Part shown: piece by piece, positions 1-11,700 of the stretch
How the letters are laid out: each line of letters starts with the position of its first letter
Position numbering within the stretch: position 1 is the first letter of the stretch
DNA from: Xiphias gladius
Taxonomy: Eukaryota > Chordata > Actinopteri > Istiophoriformes > Xiphiidae
Length of the DNA: 64,000 bases
Assembly (NCBI RefSeq): GCF_016859285.1
Contig: NC_053408.1
Span: 7,203,713-7,267,712, forward strand
Reading direction: 5' to 3'
Translations under genes and position numbers: made by a program
The notes under the pieces: model-generated
Told to the model about the DNA's origin: nothing
Databases searched by the model: none
What the model saw: the letters and a program-made list of their open reading frames with translations, nothing else

Positions 1-1980
1 AGCAGAGGAGGGAAGAGGAGTGAGAGCACGGGAGGCCGAGTGAAGAGAAAGTAGGATGGTGTCAGCTGAAATCAGCAAAGGAAGATAGAAAGTCTGTGCG
101 TGATTTTCCATATTGTAGTATTATTATTTTAGTATTATCACAACCAGACTTATTGCCATCTTCATCTAGGGATGTTATACACTATGCACCTGACAAGTGT
201 GTGTTGACTCTGACTCTCCACTCCAGCTGATTATGACTTCACAGTGACATGATAAAGAAGCCGAGTCTTTTATGTCAGCTTCTGTCTTGATTTTGCAATG
301 GAAAGCGTACAGGAAGATAGCAGCCAGTCACGTTGACTCACTTAGTGTTCTTATGCCACCCTGCCATGAAAAACACACGCAGCATTTCTAAAATGGCGAA
401 AAGATGTTGATGTAGTCACACCTTGCAAGTGGGATCTACCCAAGCTCAGAGTAAATGCTAATTGGGAAAGCTGATGGCTAGGTATGGATGCCGTTTTTTT
501 TTTAACAATCTTCAGTAACTGAGCAGCGATTGAATGGAGAAGTTGTGCACTGGGTGTGCATTTTTCGCTACCTTAAGTTCACCTCACAAATTTCCTTTAT
601 CGAATCCTGTAGGTGGAGGTAGGAGAGGAAACCTATCTAGTATTATCCAGTAGTAGAAATCAGCAGTAGAGAAAATCTATCCATCTTTATGTCACTTGTC
701 TTTTTGTATGGGGGCAGTTGAAGCTTGCAGGAATGCATACATTCAAGACTTGCTTAAATTTATATAATTCCATGCCTTTTTGGAGCTAAACAGTCCTGTG
801 GTATGATCTGCAGAGCCAAAATATCACATTTCTGTTTGTAGCGGACTCCCATGGCAAACTGAAGCTCTGTTTGTATCCAGAGTAGTTACTAATTGTGCAA
901 TCAGAGCTTCACTAGCTGTGATACATTTAGGCATGACTTTTCATTTGTTGTGACTAATGAGGGTGAATATGCCATCTGTTACATCATCTCAACTGAGAGG
1001 GTGGAAGGGGCCAAGAGCTGAGTCATGACAGCCCCGTTAACCACTGTTTTGTAGAAATAATCTGACTGGGGGAAGTGAATGAGTAACGCTCTTTCTTGCT
1101 TCAGCAGATACTGTCGTGACGCCCCGGAGCGATAAGCTACCGACCCTCAGCTGCTCAGCGAGTCAGTTGTCCACGGTCGTGTTTGGCAGCATCCGGGCGT
1201 CCATGTGTGTAGCCGTTCGGGTGAAAAAGCAGGGTGTTGCTGATGAAATGCCAGTGTGCTCGGTCAGCTTGGCCAGGATAAATAAGTAATGGTACAGCTT
1301 TGAACGTCACAGTAAATATCAGAGGTAACACATACTCAACCCTTTTTGTTGATGATTTTAGAGTTTAGTCATTCAGAGTTTCAAACTCTTGATACTTTTA
1401 TTTTTCACTCAGGCAAACATAGACACTTCAGGGGCACTGGTAGAAATTCAAAAACACATCCCTGTCAAGCTCTGACTGCTCATGGATGCCTTTGATTACT
1501 CCATGTGGACTCTACCCAGGGCTACTGAAAACTAAATCCATCAGCTATAACCTTATTATTTTAAATTAACCAAAACTGCCTCCTCAAACCTTCCTAAAAA
1601 ATGGAACATGAGGAGAATTAAAATGCATATTAAATGACAGATTAGCAATAGTCAGGTGCCTATTTCTACAGCACACTGAAACAGTTTTTTTTGCTGTGAT
1701 CATGCTTCCTGTTCATAGTAGCCGATAAGAAGTCCTTTACAATGGTAGTTGGTGGAAACACGAATTAATTTGAATTTTCTTTTGTCGATTTTCTTGGAAT
1801 TTGGTTAAAATTTGCAATACATTTGGATGGAAACCTTGATACTGTCAGGTGGAAACACAAAGAGAGAATTTCACAGTAAAAACACAATAACTCTGGAAGA
1901 TTCCCACTTGTTTAGATAAAATGAGGCTCCCGAAGGCTCATATTAACTTCAGATACACTTGAAAGATATTGTAGAACATA
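1..1980. other. Intergenic stretch without recognisable gene
   Basis: No open frame with a recognisable domain is seen on either strand. The first 60 bases are purine-rich (GGA/GAG). Bases around 1110-1270 are more GC- and CpG-rich than their surroundings and could be a remnant of a promoter or untranslated exon, but no supporting splice site or frame was found. From about 1840 the sequence grades into a dispersed repeat annotated separately. Confidence 0.5.
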
Positions 1981-2168
1981 TTTTTGCACAAAACAAGACT
2001 GACTTTCTCTCCCATCACTTTAATTCAAAGCATGCTAGGCAGGGATCTTTTAATGTCCAGTATTAATAGGATGAATGATTACAGCAAGCAAAACTGTTTC
2101 AATGCACATATGGGCGTGAGGGTATTATTTCAAGACAGACTTGAGAAAATGTGAACCTTTCCTTTAAA
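1840..2168 (+). repeat. Dispersed repeat family A, copy 1
   Basis: This copy shares a long similar stretch with 3405-3712 and 6725-6857. Landmarks in the same order are a segment with CATATTAA, a TTTTTGCAC block, a GGATGAATGATTACAG-like block, GCACATATGGGC, and a terminal part containing AAGACAGACTTGA followed by TGTGAACCT and CTTTAA. The copies differ by substitutions and small indels, so these are old insertions. Class is not assigned. Confidence 0.7.
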
Positions 2169-2189
2169 CTTGGGCAGTACCATCATCAT

Positions 2190-2876
2190 GGCTGGATTAA
2201 GCTGTTAGGGGGGCCCTAGGCAAAAATGAGCTGCTGGGCCCCCATTATAGGTACCCTGTGGAGTTTTTAATCACTAGTAACACTATGGAGCAATGTGAAT
2301 GGGTCCCTGTTTTGTTTGTTCTCAAATGCACACGAGCGCACAGGTAAAGCGATACACAATTCTGTCAGTTGTTTCACTGTTCCCCTGATCCGAGAAATGT
2401 GACAATGCACCAGCAACGGCAGGGAAGAAGACTACTGCCAGCTAGTAATCATGGACGTAATAAATTAATAAATAAAATCTGCTTTGGAAATATTTTATGA
2501 GGAAATTGATTCCTTGTCCGGGACTAGTACACGGCCCTATGTTTTGCTGTGCGGTAATCGAATTAATCCCATATTACTGTAATTTCAGACAATGCACAAT
2601 AACAGCAAAATATCATCTGAAATAATGAAGGTCTGAAAACTAGATTTTGATGAAGGCCCCCTCTTTAGGACAGGGCCACAAGATCACCTGAATCATGCTT
2701 GTGGATACCGTGATACTTTTAGTGGTGTGTGTTCCCGTATTCCCGAACCAGGTTACAATTAATCAAATTACCATAAATCAATTGCCACACCAAAAGCTTT
2801 TAGGGGCCCCATGGGGCTCCAGGGGGGGTGTGGGCACTCTGAGGGTTGCCCGCCCTGCCCGATTGGTAATCCAGCC
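2190..2876. mobile_element. Non-autonomous DNA transposon with terminal inverted repeats
   Basis: The 10-base sequence GGCTGGATTA at 2190-2199 recurs inverted as TAATCCAGCC at 2867-2876, 687 bases apart. Both ends carry G/C-rich blocks with GGGCCC just inside (GGGGGGCCCTAGGC near 2208; GGGGCCCC near 2802). There is no transposase frame. Layout and end composition resemble a hAT-type MITE, but I see no clear 8-base target-site duplication at these exact boundaries, so superfamily and exact ends are uncertain. Confidence 0.55.
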
Positions 2877-3404
2877 GTAGCCAACATAAATAGTAGGCTA
2901 CAGTTTGTGATTTTTCTTTTTTTTTTCCCCCTCTCCTTCACATATTAATATTATCATTGTGATCATTCATCTTGTGGAAGCGTTTGGGTAATGTAATGCA
3001 GCGCTCAGCTCTCTCCACAAGAGGTCAGTTAAGTGAAGTGCTGAACAGAAACTGACACCAGAAAGAGTAAAAGTTAAAGTCAGCACTTGCTCAAGGAAAT
3101 ATGGAAGAAGAACAATAATATCGAAATATTGATGAATATACTGGATTTAGCCCAAAAAACAAAGGTGAGCAGCAAATGATGCTAATGAAGATTTAGAACT
3201 TGATTTATTTTGATTTAGCTTGACTAGCACTAGCTAACATCAGTTTAAATAAACTAGATAGTCATTACTGTACATCGCCTATTCTGTTATCATGTCACTA
3301 GCTCTGTTGCTTTCTATTGCAGTTGAATTTTATTGTCTTTTTAGTATATAATTCCCTGTTTGAGTTTCAATGGAAAGTGTTTCTTTGTTGAGCTGCAGTG
3401 GAGG

Positions 3405-3712
3405 GATCGTAACAAAAAGAGGGAAATTTGTGCTAAAAAGGCTTTAACTTTGAAAGATATCCAGTTGATTCGTCTAACTCAGACTTCTGAAGTCTCATAT
3501 TAAGCTTTGAATACATTTTTGCACGGAAAGAGGACTGTGGATTTTGTCCCCCATTATTTACACTGAAAGTGCATCAAGAGGGGATCTGTTAATAAGCAGT
3601 ATGAGCAAGAGGAATGATTACAGAACGCAAGATCTGTCTGAACATTCATATGGGTAGCTGACTATTGTTTTCAGACAGACTTGAAAAACTGTGAACCTAA
3701 CCTTTAATGTTA
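3405..3712 (+). repeat. Dispersed repeat family A, copy 2
   Basis: Second copy of the family seen at 1840-2168. It shares GGGGATCTGTTAATA, GGAATGATTACAG, CATATGGG, the CAGACAGACTTGAAAAA block and the closing TGTGAACCTAACCTTTAA. It has the same orientation as copy 1. Confidence 0.7.
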
Positions 3713-4448
3713 CATACAGACTTTACTGTGTAGTTTAATTTACTGGAAGCACTCTAGAGATCCATGTTTATTGATTTTTCCAGGATTTACGAAAAAAACC
3801 CACTTTGGTCCAAACTGATATTGGTAAAACTGGCGCAGCATAAAATGGACTTTGCCTCCACCATCTGTTCGGCAGGCAAAGCTGCAGCATGTAAGACTGG
3901 TACAGGAAAAACAGCACTTTGACCCCATAAGGATTGCAATTGTTCACTGCACTGGTGCTTTAAAATGGTTGATCCCACACTCACGAGAAATCCGTTGCAT
4001 TATAATAATATAAAAACTATAGCAATTCTGTGGTCGATGGAGAACACTGAGTAACAGAACTGTGTGGAGACTGAAATGGAAAGAAACACAAACAGTAAAT
4101 GCTCTGTGAAGTACCGCCATTTAATTGGGATGGATGTTTGTATCCTTTATGTTTTTGTCTCTCTCTCTATATACAGAGACGTATATAAAGAGTTTTGTCC
4201 TGAAGACAAATGTAACTCCTGGAAAACAAAATTATAACAAATCATAATACTTCTAATAAGACGGTGAACTTAAACTTTGTTAACCAGTCCAAGTCAAACC
4301 AGCTCTGTTTCTATTGACGAGGTTCTTGGTGCTCCTAAATGTATTTCGTTTCATTAATTAATTCTAACTTCTTGTTTTTTTTTGTCACGGTCAGTTCACA
4401 GCTCTTAAGAAATTCATCTACTGACTGTTTCCTCGCTGAGAGTTAAGA
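3713..4448. other. Gene-free spacer before the PYD exon
   Basis: Several short open frames occur here (for example near 3740-3984 on the minus strand), but none shows a recognisable motif or plausible exon structure. Nothing else was recognised. Confidence 0.5.
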
Positions 4449-4455
4449 ATGACAG

Positions 4456-4717
4456 CACCTGTGCAAATTGAAAAAATGGATGAAAGATCACCTGCATCGG
4501 CTGAATGAAGACGAGCTGAAGAGATTTCAGTGGTGCTCGGCCCTGAATGAGAGAGAGGGATCCCGACCCATCCCGACGTCCCAGCTGCAGAACGCTACCA
4601 GAGAGGAAACTTTGGACAAACTGGTGCAGGTTTTTGGGAGAGATGGTGCTGTGGAGACTATAGTGGACATTCTCTTGAGAATGAATCATAATGAACTTGC
4701 ATTACAGTTACCTGAAG
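4456..4717 (+). CDS. Pyrin domain (PYD) exon of an immune receptor or TRIM gene
   Basis: The frame encodes about 87 residues with a death-fold pyrin-domain signature: an amphipathic first helix ending in EDELKRFQW, a charged middle with [11 protein letters not shown], and the closing [12 protein letters not shown]. PYDs mediate homotypic assembly with ASC in inflammasome signalling. The exon stays open from a possible acceptor AG at 4454-4455 and ends at a phase-1 donor (CCTGAAG then GTAAAA at 4718). The first in-frame ATG is at 4480, slightly inside helix 1; an ATG at 4449 lies in another frame, so the true start is either 4480 or in an unseen upstream exon. The exon is undamaged, unlike the TRIM remnants that follow. 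Its phase fits the NLR exon at 8996, so it may be an alternative first coding exon of that receptor, or the relic of a separate PYD gene. Confidence 0.72.
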
Positions 4718-5274
4718 GTAAAAATATCATAGTATGGAAGTTTCCTGCCTGCATGGTAACATATGAGCAGTTTGAACAGCCATGTTTTACATATTTTTTT
4801 TAAGGATAATGCTTTATCGATCCATTTGTACTGTCCAATTTATTGTCTTGTTGTAACTAGTTGTTTTCTAATTGTGTCACAGTCTGCAACTGATGCCCTG
4901 AGCTTTATGTGGAATCACAAAAGAGAATGAATGTTTGTTTATTTGATTTGCTGCCAAATAGGCCAGCGGAACAGCTGTTGTATGAGCCACTGTGCTCTGC
5001 TGCGAGAGAGACACAGAGATTCAACTGTCACTCATGGTATTTCTTGTCCAATTGGCTCACTTAATTTCACTGGGCCTGTGGTGCTGCAGTGTGGCCACAG
5101 CTTCTCTGGGACCTGCGTGCACAACCAATGGATGGGTAAAAACTCTCGGAAAAGCCCACTTTGTCTGCAATTCATGCATGACAGTGAACGTCCGATTAAT
5201 TTTGCTCTGAAGAATGTAAGCGAAAACTACAGACAGAGAAGTCAGGCTGATTAACTTAAATTTTGGTCTGTGAG

Positions 5275-5525
5275 CAAATACCTGAAAAACTAATGACAGT
5301 CCCATGAGCCTCGGCTGTACTTTGTGGTTAGTACTAATTAACAAATGTTACCATGCTCACAGGCTAAACTATGATGGTGAACATGCTAAGCATTATACCT
5401 GCCAAACATCAGCAGGTTAGCATTGTCATTGTGAACATTTTAGCCTGCTATCGTCAGCATTTAGCACAAAGCACTGCTGTGCCTAAGCGCTGCCTCGCAG
5501 CTGCTAGCTTGGCCGTAGACTCACC
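5275..5525 (+). repeat. Dispersed repeat family B, copy 1
   Basis: This is a 3' part of a family seen several times in the window. It contains AAAACTAATGACA, GATGGTGAACATGCTAAGC, ATTATACCTGCCAAACATCA, TTAGCATTGTCATTGTGA, CATTTAGCACAAAGCA and a final GCCGTAGACTC. It lies between the RING and coiled-coil remnants of the TRIM pseudogene. Confidence 0.7.
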
Positions 5526-6724
5526 TTGTTTATGTTACTGATTCTAAAATACTACTTACTAAATCTATTTTTCCATTTAAACAACTACTTTAATTACACA
5601 GTATTGTATTTATACTGTATATGCTGTCAGCTTTTTCATGTCCAGTTGGGAAGAATGACAAATGTGGTACTGGTCAATGTGGTGAACAAACATTTATATT
5701 CTTGTGCATTTTTGTGTTTCTGATATAAATAGCAGCTATAGAAAGAGGAGGGTTATGGGGGGACTAAGGTTACTTTCTGGGCCACTTCATTAGTCTTGGG
5801 TTTGATTATGCACAAAATAATTTCCAGTGGTATTACTGATTGACTTACACATGCTGGATCCAGTGCTCAGGTTTTTCTTCTTCAAGTGAGATTTTTATTT
5901 CAGACTTCAAGGAACATCAAAGAGAAGCATGAAGCTTTTGAAAGAGTCAAACTGTACTGCGATTCATCAATTAAGCACATCAAGGTTTGTCAGCACTTTT
6001 GAATTTGATCAGTCAAGTCTTAAACACGGTAATAAGTAGAGAGGATGACCTCTTGTTCTTACGATGACCCACAGACTCAGAGCCGCGACACAGAGAAGAA
6101 GATGGAGGAGGACTTTGAGAAGCTTCATCTCAACAGAGAGGAAGAAGCCAGAATAGTGGCATTAAGAGAAGAAGATACTCATAAGATTCGTGTGATGCAG
6201 ATGATCGCAGAGATGAGCAGAGACACGTTCTCGCTCTCTGACACTGTAAAAGACACGGAAGACTTAGGGGCTGACTACTCATTCATACAGGTACTAGTTC
6301 AAATTCAGGAAAGGTCTGATTCAATGTGATCCGAAGACTAATGATGCATTTCTTGTTTTGTTTGCAGACATTTGCAAAGGATAAATACAGAATTTTTTCA
6401 ACGATTCTCACATACCTGTATAGAGATCTGAAGTCATGTCCAGTCAGGCCTCTGTTCCACTAACTTCAGTAGCTCAATGCAATCTTTCATTCACTTTTTT
6501 TTTTGGTCTTTGTGAAAAAACAAAGCACGTTCCTCTGGATTTCTTTCCATATTCTAAGACAAACGGTGACACTTAGCCCTTGAACGTCTAGGGCTTATGG
6601 AAAACGGTGTTTGTTAAACGCCACTAAAAACATAAATATTGACGAAACAAGGCTGGTTATTAGCAGTGTTAGAAATGTGAATGGAATTTTGAATGAGGTT
6701 TCATGTGCTTTCTTTATTAGTACA

Positions 6725-6857
6725 AAAGAGGGATCTCTCCACAGCAATTACGGACACAAGGAAGGATTATTGAGACCAATAATTATTTCAACATACATAT
6801 GTCCAGTGACTATTGTTTTAAGACAGACTTAAAAAAATGCGAACGTATGCTTTAATC
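6725..6857 (+). repeat. Dispersed repeat family A, copy 3 (partial)
   Basis: Only the 3' half is present: CATACATATGTCCAGTGAC, TATTGTTTTAAGACAGACTT, then AAAAAAATGCGAACGTATGC and CTTTAA. It lies between the coiled-coil and linker exons of the TRIM pseudogene. Confidence 0.65.
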
Positions 6858-7689
6858 TCTTTAATTTGCTCCAGAGCTCAGAATGCACTGCCTGATCTAC
6901 AGCTACTTCCACAAGCACTGCTAAATGTGTGCAAACATGTGGAAAACCTTCAGTTCAAACTGTGGTAGAAGATGAGGAGCATCACAAAACACAACAAGTT
7001 TGGGGGCACATAAACCCTGAATTATTTCAAATTCTGCCTCTGGTCACGAAACTCAATAAAGAAATGTTTTCATCATGTCCTTATGTTTTATCTGTAGCCC
7101 CTGTGGTCATGGACCCCAACTCTTCATCTCCATGGCTCTCTCTGTCTGATGATCTGACCATGGTGACAGTCACAGATACCTGGCAGCAGTGTGCTGGAAA
7201 CCCAGAATGCAACACCAAGTGTCCACAGGTATTGGGCTGTGAAGGCTTTGACTCAGGAAAACACTGCTGGGAAGTGGCAGAAGGAAATCACACCAGATGG
7301 ATACTGGGAGTTGCCAAAGAGGCCATAGACAGGAAGGAGGAGAGGTGTTCAACTCCACTAAATGGACCCTATACTATTATGAAAAGCAAGAGAAGGTATA
7401 AGATGTCATGGGTAACACCTATACAGTACAGGGAAGGCTTATTATGATGATGATGAAGAAGGGGAGGAAGACGATGAAAATGGCAACGAAAGTTACTTAT
7501 AGATCTGTGAGTCGAAGGTTTCTCTCACAGTGACGTAGTTGCAGGAAATGGCTGCAACAGACTCAGTAATGTATTGGAAACATATTAACTTACAGAATTA
7601 CTGATCAAATTTTTAGAGCGGTTTATTTATCATCCTGTTATGTACAGTAGTGTTTTTTGTTTTTAGCCATGATAGCAGCGTGGCTCTAA

Positions 7690-7830
7690 TAAATGCAAAA
7701 CTATTTACATTATTACATTAGCTATAATTTGTGCTTAGCTGTAATAGGCGATTGTTAGCATGCTAACATGCTAAACCAAGATGGTGAACATATTAAATCA
7801 ATGGTATACCTGCCACACAACATTATTTTA
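7690..7830 (+). repeat. Dispersed repeat family B, copy 2 (fragment)
   Basis: This fragment carries TTAGCATGCTAACATGCTAA followed by ACCAAGATGGTGAACATATT and GTATACCTGCC, matching the central part of family B. Confidence 0.6.
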
Positions 7831-8689
7831 AATGAGGAATATCAGTTTTATCTTAAAATATGTCAGGTTTTGGATTTTTTCAGACCTTTTTTTTTTTGGC
7901 CTTTCTGGATTTGTAGAAGTTACATGATTAAAAATTTTCGAGTCATTGACCTCGTTGTGGTACACTAATGTAAAATCCTGATATGTTGCTTGCTAGCACT
8001 TGCTTATATCTCATTCAAAGAAAAAAATCTTAAAGCACTGGTACTGTAGCACTAAACATGCCTTTAGTCATGTGATTGAAAGGAATACACTCCTAATTTT
8101 GGATGATATCTAGTTATTGTACACTTATTGTAAGTTGCTTTGGACTAAAGTGTCTACCAAATGATTGTAATGTAATGTAAAAAAAAAATGTACACGATAA
8201 AAATACAATAAAAACTGTTATTATTTGATGCCAGATCATTGTATTAACAAGATCAATGTATAGGTTTCCAATAAGGAAAATCTAAATGTGTTTTTGCTTT
8301 TTGTTTTAAACAGTAGTTAATTTATTAGTAAATTAAACTCCTGCAGTTCATACAAGGACTTTGAAATTACTGTGAAAACAGGAAACACCAACTTCCTGTT
8401 ATTTTTACTGTCACCGGGAAGAGGAAACTGTTTTGTATATCTGTGCAAAATACCCTTCTGCTTATGAGCAGACGCTGTCAGTGTGTGATTCCGATGGCAA
8501 TCACAGTTGTTACCTAAACCGCTATTGAAGCAGGTAAGCGTTTGCTTCATGTTTTGATCTGTTGCATATCAGTAGCCTTGACTAAACATAGTCATCCTGA
8601 AAGAATGCTGTTTATTCTTTAATGTATATCGTGTGACCAGCTATCTGATCCTCTGGAAGAAATTGACTGAAACTTGTTCAGGAAAGTCT

Positions 8690-8765
8690 TCCTCTCATTT
8701 CCACCGATGAGGAGTGTCAACTGACAGAAGCCATGTAAGGATGAAGGACCTGATGTAAGAAAAAA
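8690..8765 (+). promoter_or_regulatory. Probable 5' untranslated region of the NLR gene
   Basis: The sequence immediately before ATG 8766 is non-coding, with an in-frame stop (GATGTAAG) close upstream. A plausible untranslated exon donor lies at 8533-8534 (GAAGCAG then GTAAGCG), so transcription probably starts upstream of about 8530. The promoter itself was not identified. Confidence 0.35.
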
Positions 8766-11700
8766 TGGACCAAAAGAGCGTCGGTGATAAAACAGACGAG
8801 GTCTCTGGAGGTAAGGATGTCAAATTAAGAATAAAAGTTCATATTGCAAGGAATTGGACCCAGTAACATAGATCATTAACAGAAAAACCGGCGCCAAGTA
8901 AGAGTCCACTTCCAAAACTGTTTTTTGCTCTACTCACTTTACTTCAAATTATTTTATAGCAAAGTGATGAAATTGAGTTTTGTGGTTTCTCTTAGGATCC
9001 GTCCCGTCTATTCAGGCTGTGGCTCCTCATTTCCATCCCAGCTTCATTGCTCAGAGTGGAAGCAATGTGATCGCTCCCTCCATTATTGGCTCTAACATTG
9101 GAAACATAAACATCAATATTACCTCAACGGACCAAGGTAGATATATTAGATGCGAAAGTAACTGAAACTGAGGTTTGGGCTCTGCTGATCTTTTTTCTTC
9201 ACTTTCAGGGTCTATTGTTTCATCAAAGGAAGTACTGAACCATGACACTGAAGACAGCTGTGGGGCTCTGCAGCTCGAGAGTGAGTATTTCTTACAACCC
9301 ATTAACTTATCACATTAAAGAATTTGACATATTGACAGAACCTTGATTCTTGAAAAATTAAATAACCTTTGAATGCATTTTCTCCTTCAGACAAGGTTGC
9401 AGAATGTCAACAGAAACTGAAAGCTTCTCTGAAGAGGAAGTTCAGCCACATGCTTGAAGAGATGACAACAGAGGCAAACAAAATACCCCTCAATAAAATC
9501 TACACAGAGCTCTACGTCACTGTGGGAGGAAGTGCTGAAGTCAATAAGGAACATGAAGTGAGACAGATTGAGACAGCATCCAGGATACATGTGGCCCAGG
9601 AGAAATCAATCCACTGCAATCAACTCTTTGTTCCTCTACCAGGACGAGACCACCACATAAGAACTGTGATCACAATGGGAGTCGCTGGCATCGGAAAAAC
9701 AGTATCTGTCGGTAAATTCACTCTAGACTGGGCTGAGGAGAAAGCAAACACCAACCTGGAATTTGTATTCCCTCTCTCTTTCCGAGAGCTGAATGTAATG
9801 GCAAAGAAAACCTTCAGTCTAGTGGAGCTTCTCGGTGTCTTTTTCCCTGAAACAAAAAACACAGGAATCTTAACTAATGGTAAAAACAAAATGCTCTTCA
9901 TCCTGGATGGTCTGGATGAGAGCCGTCTTTCTATGGACTTCCACAAAAGTGAAATAATGTCCGATGTGACATATCCAACCACAGTTGCTGTGCTCCTGAC
10001 AAACCTCATCAGGGGAAGACTGCTTCCTTTGAGTCTTGTTTGGATAACATCTCGCCCAGTAGCTTCCAGTCAGATCCCTGCGGAGTACATTGATCGAGTG
10101 ACTGAGGTTCGAGGGTTCAACAACCCGCAAAAAGACGAGTACTTCAGGAAGAAAATTGGTGACGAGAGCTTAGCAGACAGGGTTATCATGCATGTGAAAT
10201 CCTGCAGGAGTCTTCACATCATGTGCCACATACCAGTCTTCTGCTGGATGGCAGCGAGTGTTCTTGAGAAGAAGCTGGCAACAATAGACAGTAAAGACAC
10301 GCCAAAGACTCTCACTGAAATGTACATATACTTCTTGTCTTTGTATGTGGAGAACATGGAGAAGAGGTTGCCTGGAAGAAGAGAATCAAACGCTGATTGC
10401 TTGAGAACTAACCTCATCTCATTAGGTAAACTCGCCTTCAAAGAGCTTGAGAAGGGCCACTTGATCTTCTATGAGAGGGACCTCATCCTAAATGGTATAA
10501 ACGTCACAGAGGCATCTATGTTTTCAGGAGTCTACACACAGATCTTCAGTGAGGAGCTGACACTGTGCAAGGAGAAGATGTTCTGCTTTGTGCACCTGAG
10601 TGTTCAGGAATTCTTTGCTGCACTTTATGTCTTCCTCACGTTCAACAATGACAACATCAATGTCTTGGTAAAGAAGTCATCTGCTTCGAGACGTTTCCTA
10701 TTCAGAGACTCTTCAGAGCTCATCCTCTACAAAGAAGCTGTGGAAAAGGCTTTGCGGTGTGAAAATGGTCATTTTGACCTTTTTCTTCGTTTCCTTTTAG
10801 GCCTGTCTCTGGAGTCCAATAAGATGCTGTTGAAACACCTAATGACCAGCAACAAAACAAACAGAAGGACAAGAACAGATATTATTTCACACATCAAGGA
10901 GAGGATCAGGTCAAGTCAATTCCCAGACAGATGCCTCAATCTCTTTCACTGCCTGAATGAGCTGAACGACCACTCCCTTGTGGAGGAGATTCAGAGTTGC
11001 CTCAACTCGGGAAGTCTTAACAAAGCATCACTTTCACCTGCACAGTGGGCCACTCTGGTGTTTGTATTATTGACTTCAGAGGAAGAACTGAGTGTGTTTG
11101 AACTGAGCAACTACACTAGGTCCCAGGAAGGACTTATGAGGCTGCTGCCTGTTGTGAAAACAGCCCATGTGGCAAAGTAAGTGATTTTTCCAAAAGCAGG
11201 TATGCTACTTATATTAAAAATAGTTGACCTCAGGTCTCACATTATTTTTGGCATGAACATTTTGCGTTCTAGGAAACTTTAGAGAATTGACTTCACACTA
11301 GATAAGACTGTTGAACCTCTGACTGTGTGGATAGCTGTGGTCTGTTGTACTTGAGAGCACATCCTACTTAGAGCATGGAGTCACCACTAATTGGCAGTGC
11401 AGGCAAGATTATTTGCCTGGGTGCGGTTAAGAGCGAAAAAAGCAAAAAGGTTAAGTAGGTAACAAGTAACAAAATTATTCTATATGGAAGAGTAAAAGAG
11501 TCAAGCGTGCAACTTAGAGTGGCTGTAATCAATATTTTCAAACTGACAATTTATCAAATGACTGTGTAATTTGAAAAGTGTCCCCTGTACTGACAAACCC
11601 TCAGAAAACGATCACCTGACTTTGCAGTTTCCCTCAGCTTTATGGAGCATTTTACTGTCTTTCAGCACTTTGTTTTTGGGGTTTTTGGGGCCTCCAATTT

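Larger units (their letters stand above)
5040..7500 (+). pseudogene. Decayed TRIM (RING-coiled coil-PRY/SPRY) gene
   Basis: TRIM E3-ligase modules appear in order. A RING-like segment at about 5050-5250 still reads PVVLQCGHSFSGTC and ends NFALKNVSENY, but zinc ligands are lost: CPIG for CPIC, HSFS for HSFC, SPLC for CPLC. The frame stops at 5252-5254 with no B-box. Coiled-coil exons follow at 5904-5984 (with KEKHEAFERVK) and 6075-6290 (with EEEARIVALREED), both flanked by usable splice sites. A linker exon from 6875 contains a TAG in the homologous frame (near 6968). The PRY-SPRY exon from 7098 has VVMDPNSSSPWLSLSDDL and GFDSGKHCWEV but shifts frame near 7440, runs into acidic codons and stops by 7500, lacking the C-terminal half of SPRY. 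The overall pattern is closest to TRIM35/finTRIM-type fish genes. I infer it no longer encodes an active ligase. Confidence 0.75.

Noticed and set aside
1100-1280. Slightly CpG-rich patch that might be a promoter or exon
   Set aside because: No coding frame, no matching splice site and no neighbouring exon; left as a comment only.
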